This document shows, piece after piece, positions 4,856 through 5,267 of a DNA stretch of 5,267 nt. The translations under genes were made by a program, and so were the position numbers. The stretch lies in the NCBI GenBank assembly GCA_021849995.1, contig JAJZSC010000277.1, positions 1 to 5,267 on the forward strand. Direction: 5' to 3'. Under the pieces are notes generated by a model that saw only the letters and a program-made list of their open reading frames with translations, made no database searches and had not been told where the DNA came from. The stretch's first letter is position 1. The number at the start of each line of letters is the position of its first letter. The DNA is from Bacillota bacterium. GTDB lineage: Bacteria; Bacillota; Desulfitobacteriia; Desulfitobacteriales; Desulfitobacteriaceae.

Positions 4856-5002
4856 ATGTTCATGGGCTCTTTACTGATCATTAGTGGATACTTCCTTTTC
4901 TGGCTATTGAAACCTCCAGTTTCTCATAATTCTATAACCCAGGAAGAAGTCTTATTTTCAAAGAATCCTTCTCTAGATCGCGAGGCGGGGCTGGATGCTT
5001 GA
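4856..5002 (+). CDS. Small single-span membrane peptide, 48 aa
   Basis: ATG 4856 follows an almost ideal Shine-Dalgarno, AAGGAGGGA (4837-4845), at 10 nt. The product begins with one hydrophobic segment (MGSLLIISGYFLFWLL, residues 3-18) followed by a positively charged, proline-containing KPP and a hydrophilic tail of about 28 residues rich in Ser, Asn and Glu, suggesting a single transmembrane helix with a soluble tail. It has no lipobox. The last 8 nt overlap the start of the arsB-type gene (ATG 4995), so the two are likely translationally coupled, and the product may be a small subunit or leader peptide for the transporter. I know no named family for it. Confidence 0.68.
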   Translation: MFMGSLLIISGYFLFWLLKPPVSHNSITQEEVLFSKNPSLDREAGLDA

Positions 5003-5267
5003 CTTCCCTACTCTATACACGTTAACTGTATTTTTCCTTATGGTTATGTTTCTCATTTGGAGGCCTCATGGTATTAATGAGTCCATCCCCCCTGCCATAA
5101 GTGCTATATTCATTTTCTTAGGCGGAATCGTTCCTCTGAGCAATATATTCGAAATACTAGGAATTGTTAGCGGTGCTGCCATTACCATTCTTTCTACAAT
5201 AGTGATGTCCATTGTCCTTGACAGCATCGGTTTTTTTCGCTGGGCTGCCTTAAACCTGGTGAACCGA
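4995..5267 (+). CDS. arsB: ArsB-type arsenite efflux permease, N-terminal part
   Basis: The frame is open from ATG 4995 to the window edge (91 codons, no stop), so only the N-terminus of a roughly 430-residue family is present. It matches the ArsB family start: a first membrane span (about 8-22) ending in LIWRPHGINE, a second span (about 33-48), then IVSGAAITILSTIVMSIVLD (57-76) and IGFFRWAA (78-85), comparable to the IVWNA, IISLLLDE and GFFEWAA segments of known ArsB. These proteins export arsenite or antimonite across the cytoplasmic membrane, alone or with ArsA ATPase. The start overlaps the upstream small gene by 8 nt, with GAGG 9 nt upstream as a weak ribosome-binding site. Other members of the ion-transporter superfamily remain possible. 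Confidence 0.82.
   Translation, partial: MLDFPTLYTLTVFFLMVMFLIWRPHGINESIPPAISAIFIFLGGIVPLSNIFEILGIVSGAAITILSTIVMSIVLDSIGFFRWAALNLVNR

Overview
The window looks like chromosomal DNA of a low-GC, Gram-positive, Clostridia-like bacterium. Peptococcaceae such as Desulfosporosinus or Desulfitobacterium are my best guess, from protein style and gene content; no species marker is present. Nearly everything on the minus strand concerns purine nucleotides: hpt (hypoxanthine/guanine phosphoribosyltransferase, 3288-3842), guaA (GMP synthase, 1522-3054), and at the left edge a long 5' leader (about 74-337) of a transcript whose first gene lies outside the window. A nitroreductase-family flavoprotein gene (817-1344, minus) with its own promoter sits between guaA and that leader.

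The leader is the most notable element. Read on the minus strand from right to left it holds: a PurBox-like pair of CGAAC inverted repeats (377-420) with the spacing known for the PRPP-responsive repressor PurR; a good sigma-A promoter (344-372); a guanine-class purine riboswitch aptamer (247-317) with C at the specificity position; directly adjacent, a ykkC-family aptamer of the PRPP type (122-244); and one strong intrinsic terminator (74-143) whose 5' arm reuses the 3' strand of the ykkC closing stem. This is the tandem guanine-PRPP architecture known to control de novo purine synthesis genes as an RNA IMPLY gate. I also see a helix (318-330 with 226-238) that would stack near guanine P1 while sequestering the 5' strand of the PRPP aptamer, which suggests how guanine could override it. 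The unseen gene to the left is therefore probably a purine biosynthesis gene.

The genes fit together metabolically. Hpt consumes PRPP and guanine/hypoxanthine, GuaA makes GMP, and the leader senses guanine and PRPP. Each minus-strand gene appears to be its own transcription unit: hpt has a consensus promoter (3872-3901) and terminator (3221-3256); guaA has a terminator (1422-1468) and a structured leader with a second terminator-like hairpin (3131-3160).

The rest is a 54-aa plus-strand gene of unknown function (555-719) divergent from the purine leader, a largely featureless stretch (3902-4222), an 81-aa minus-strand gene of unknown function (4267-4512), and at the right edge a plus-strand pair: a 48-aa single-membrane-span peptide (4856-5002) overlapping the start of an ArsB-type arsenite efflux permease (4995 to beyond the window end). 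No rRNA, tRNA, CRISPR array or insertion sequence was seen.
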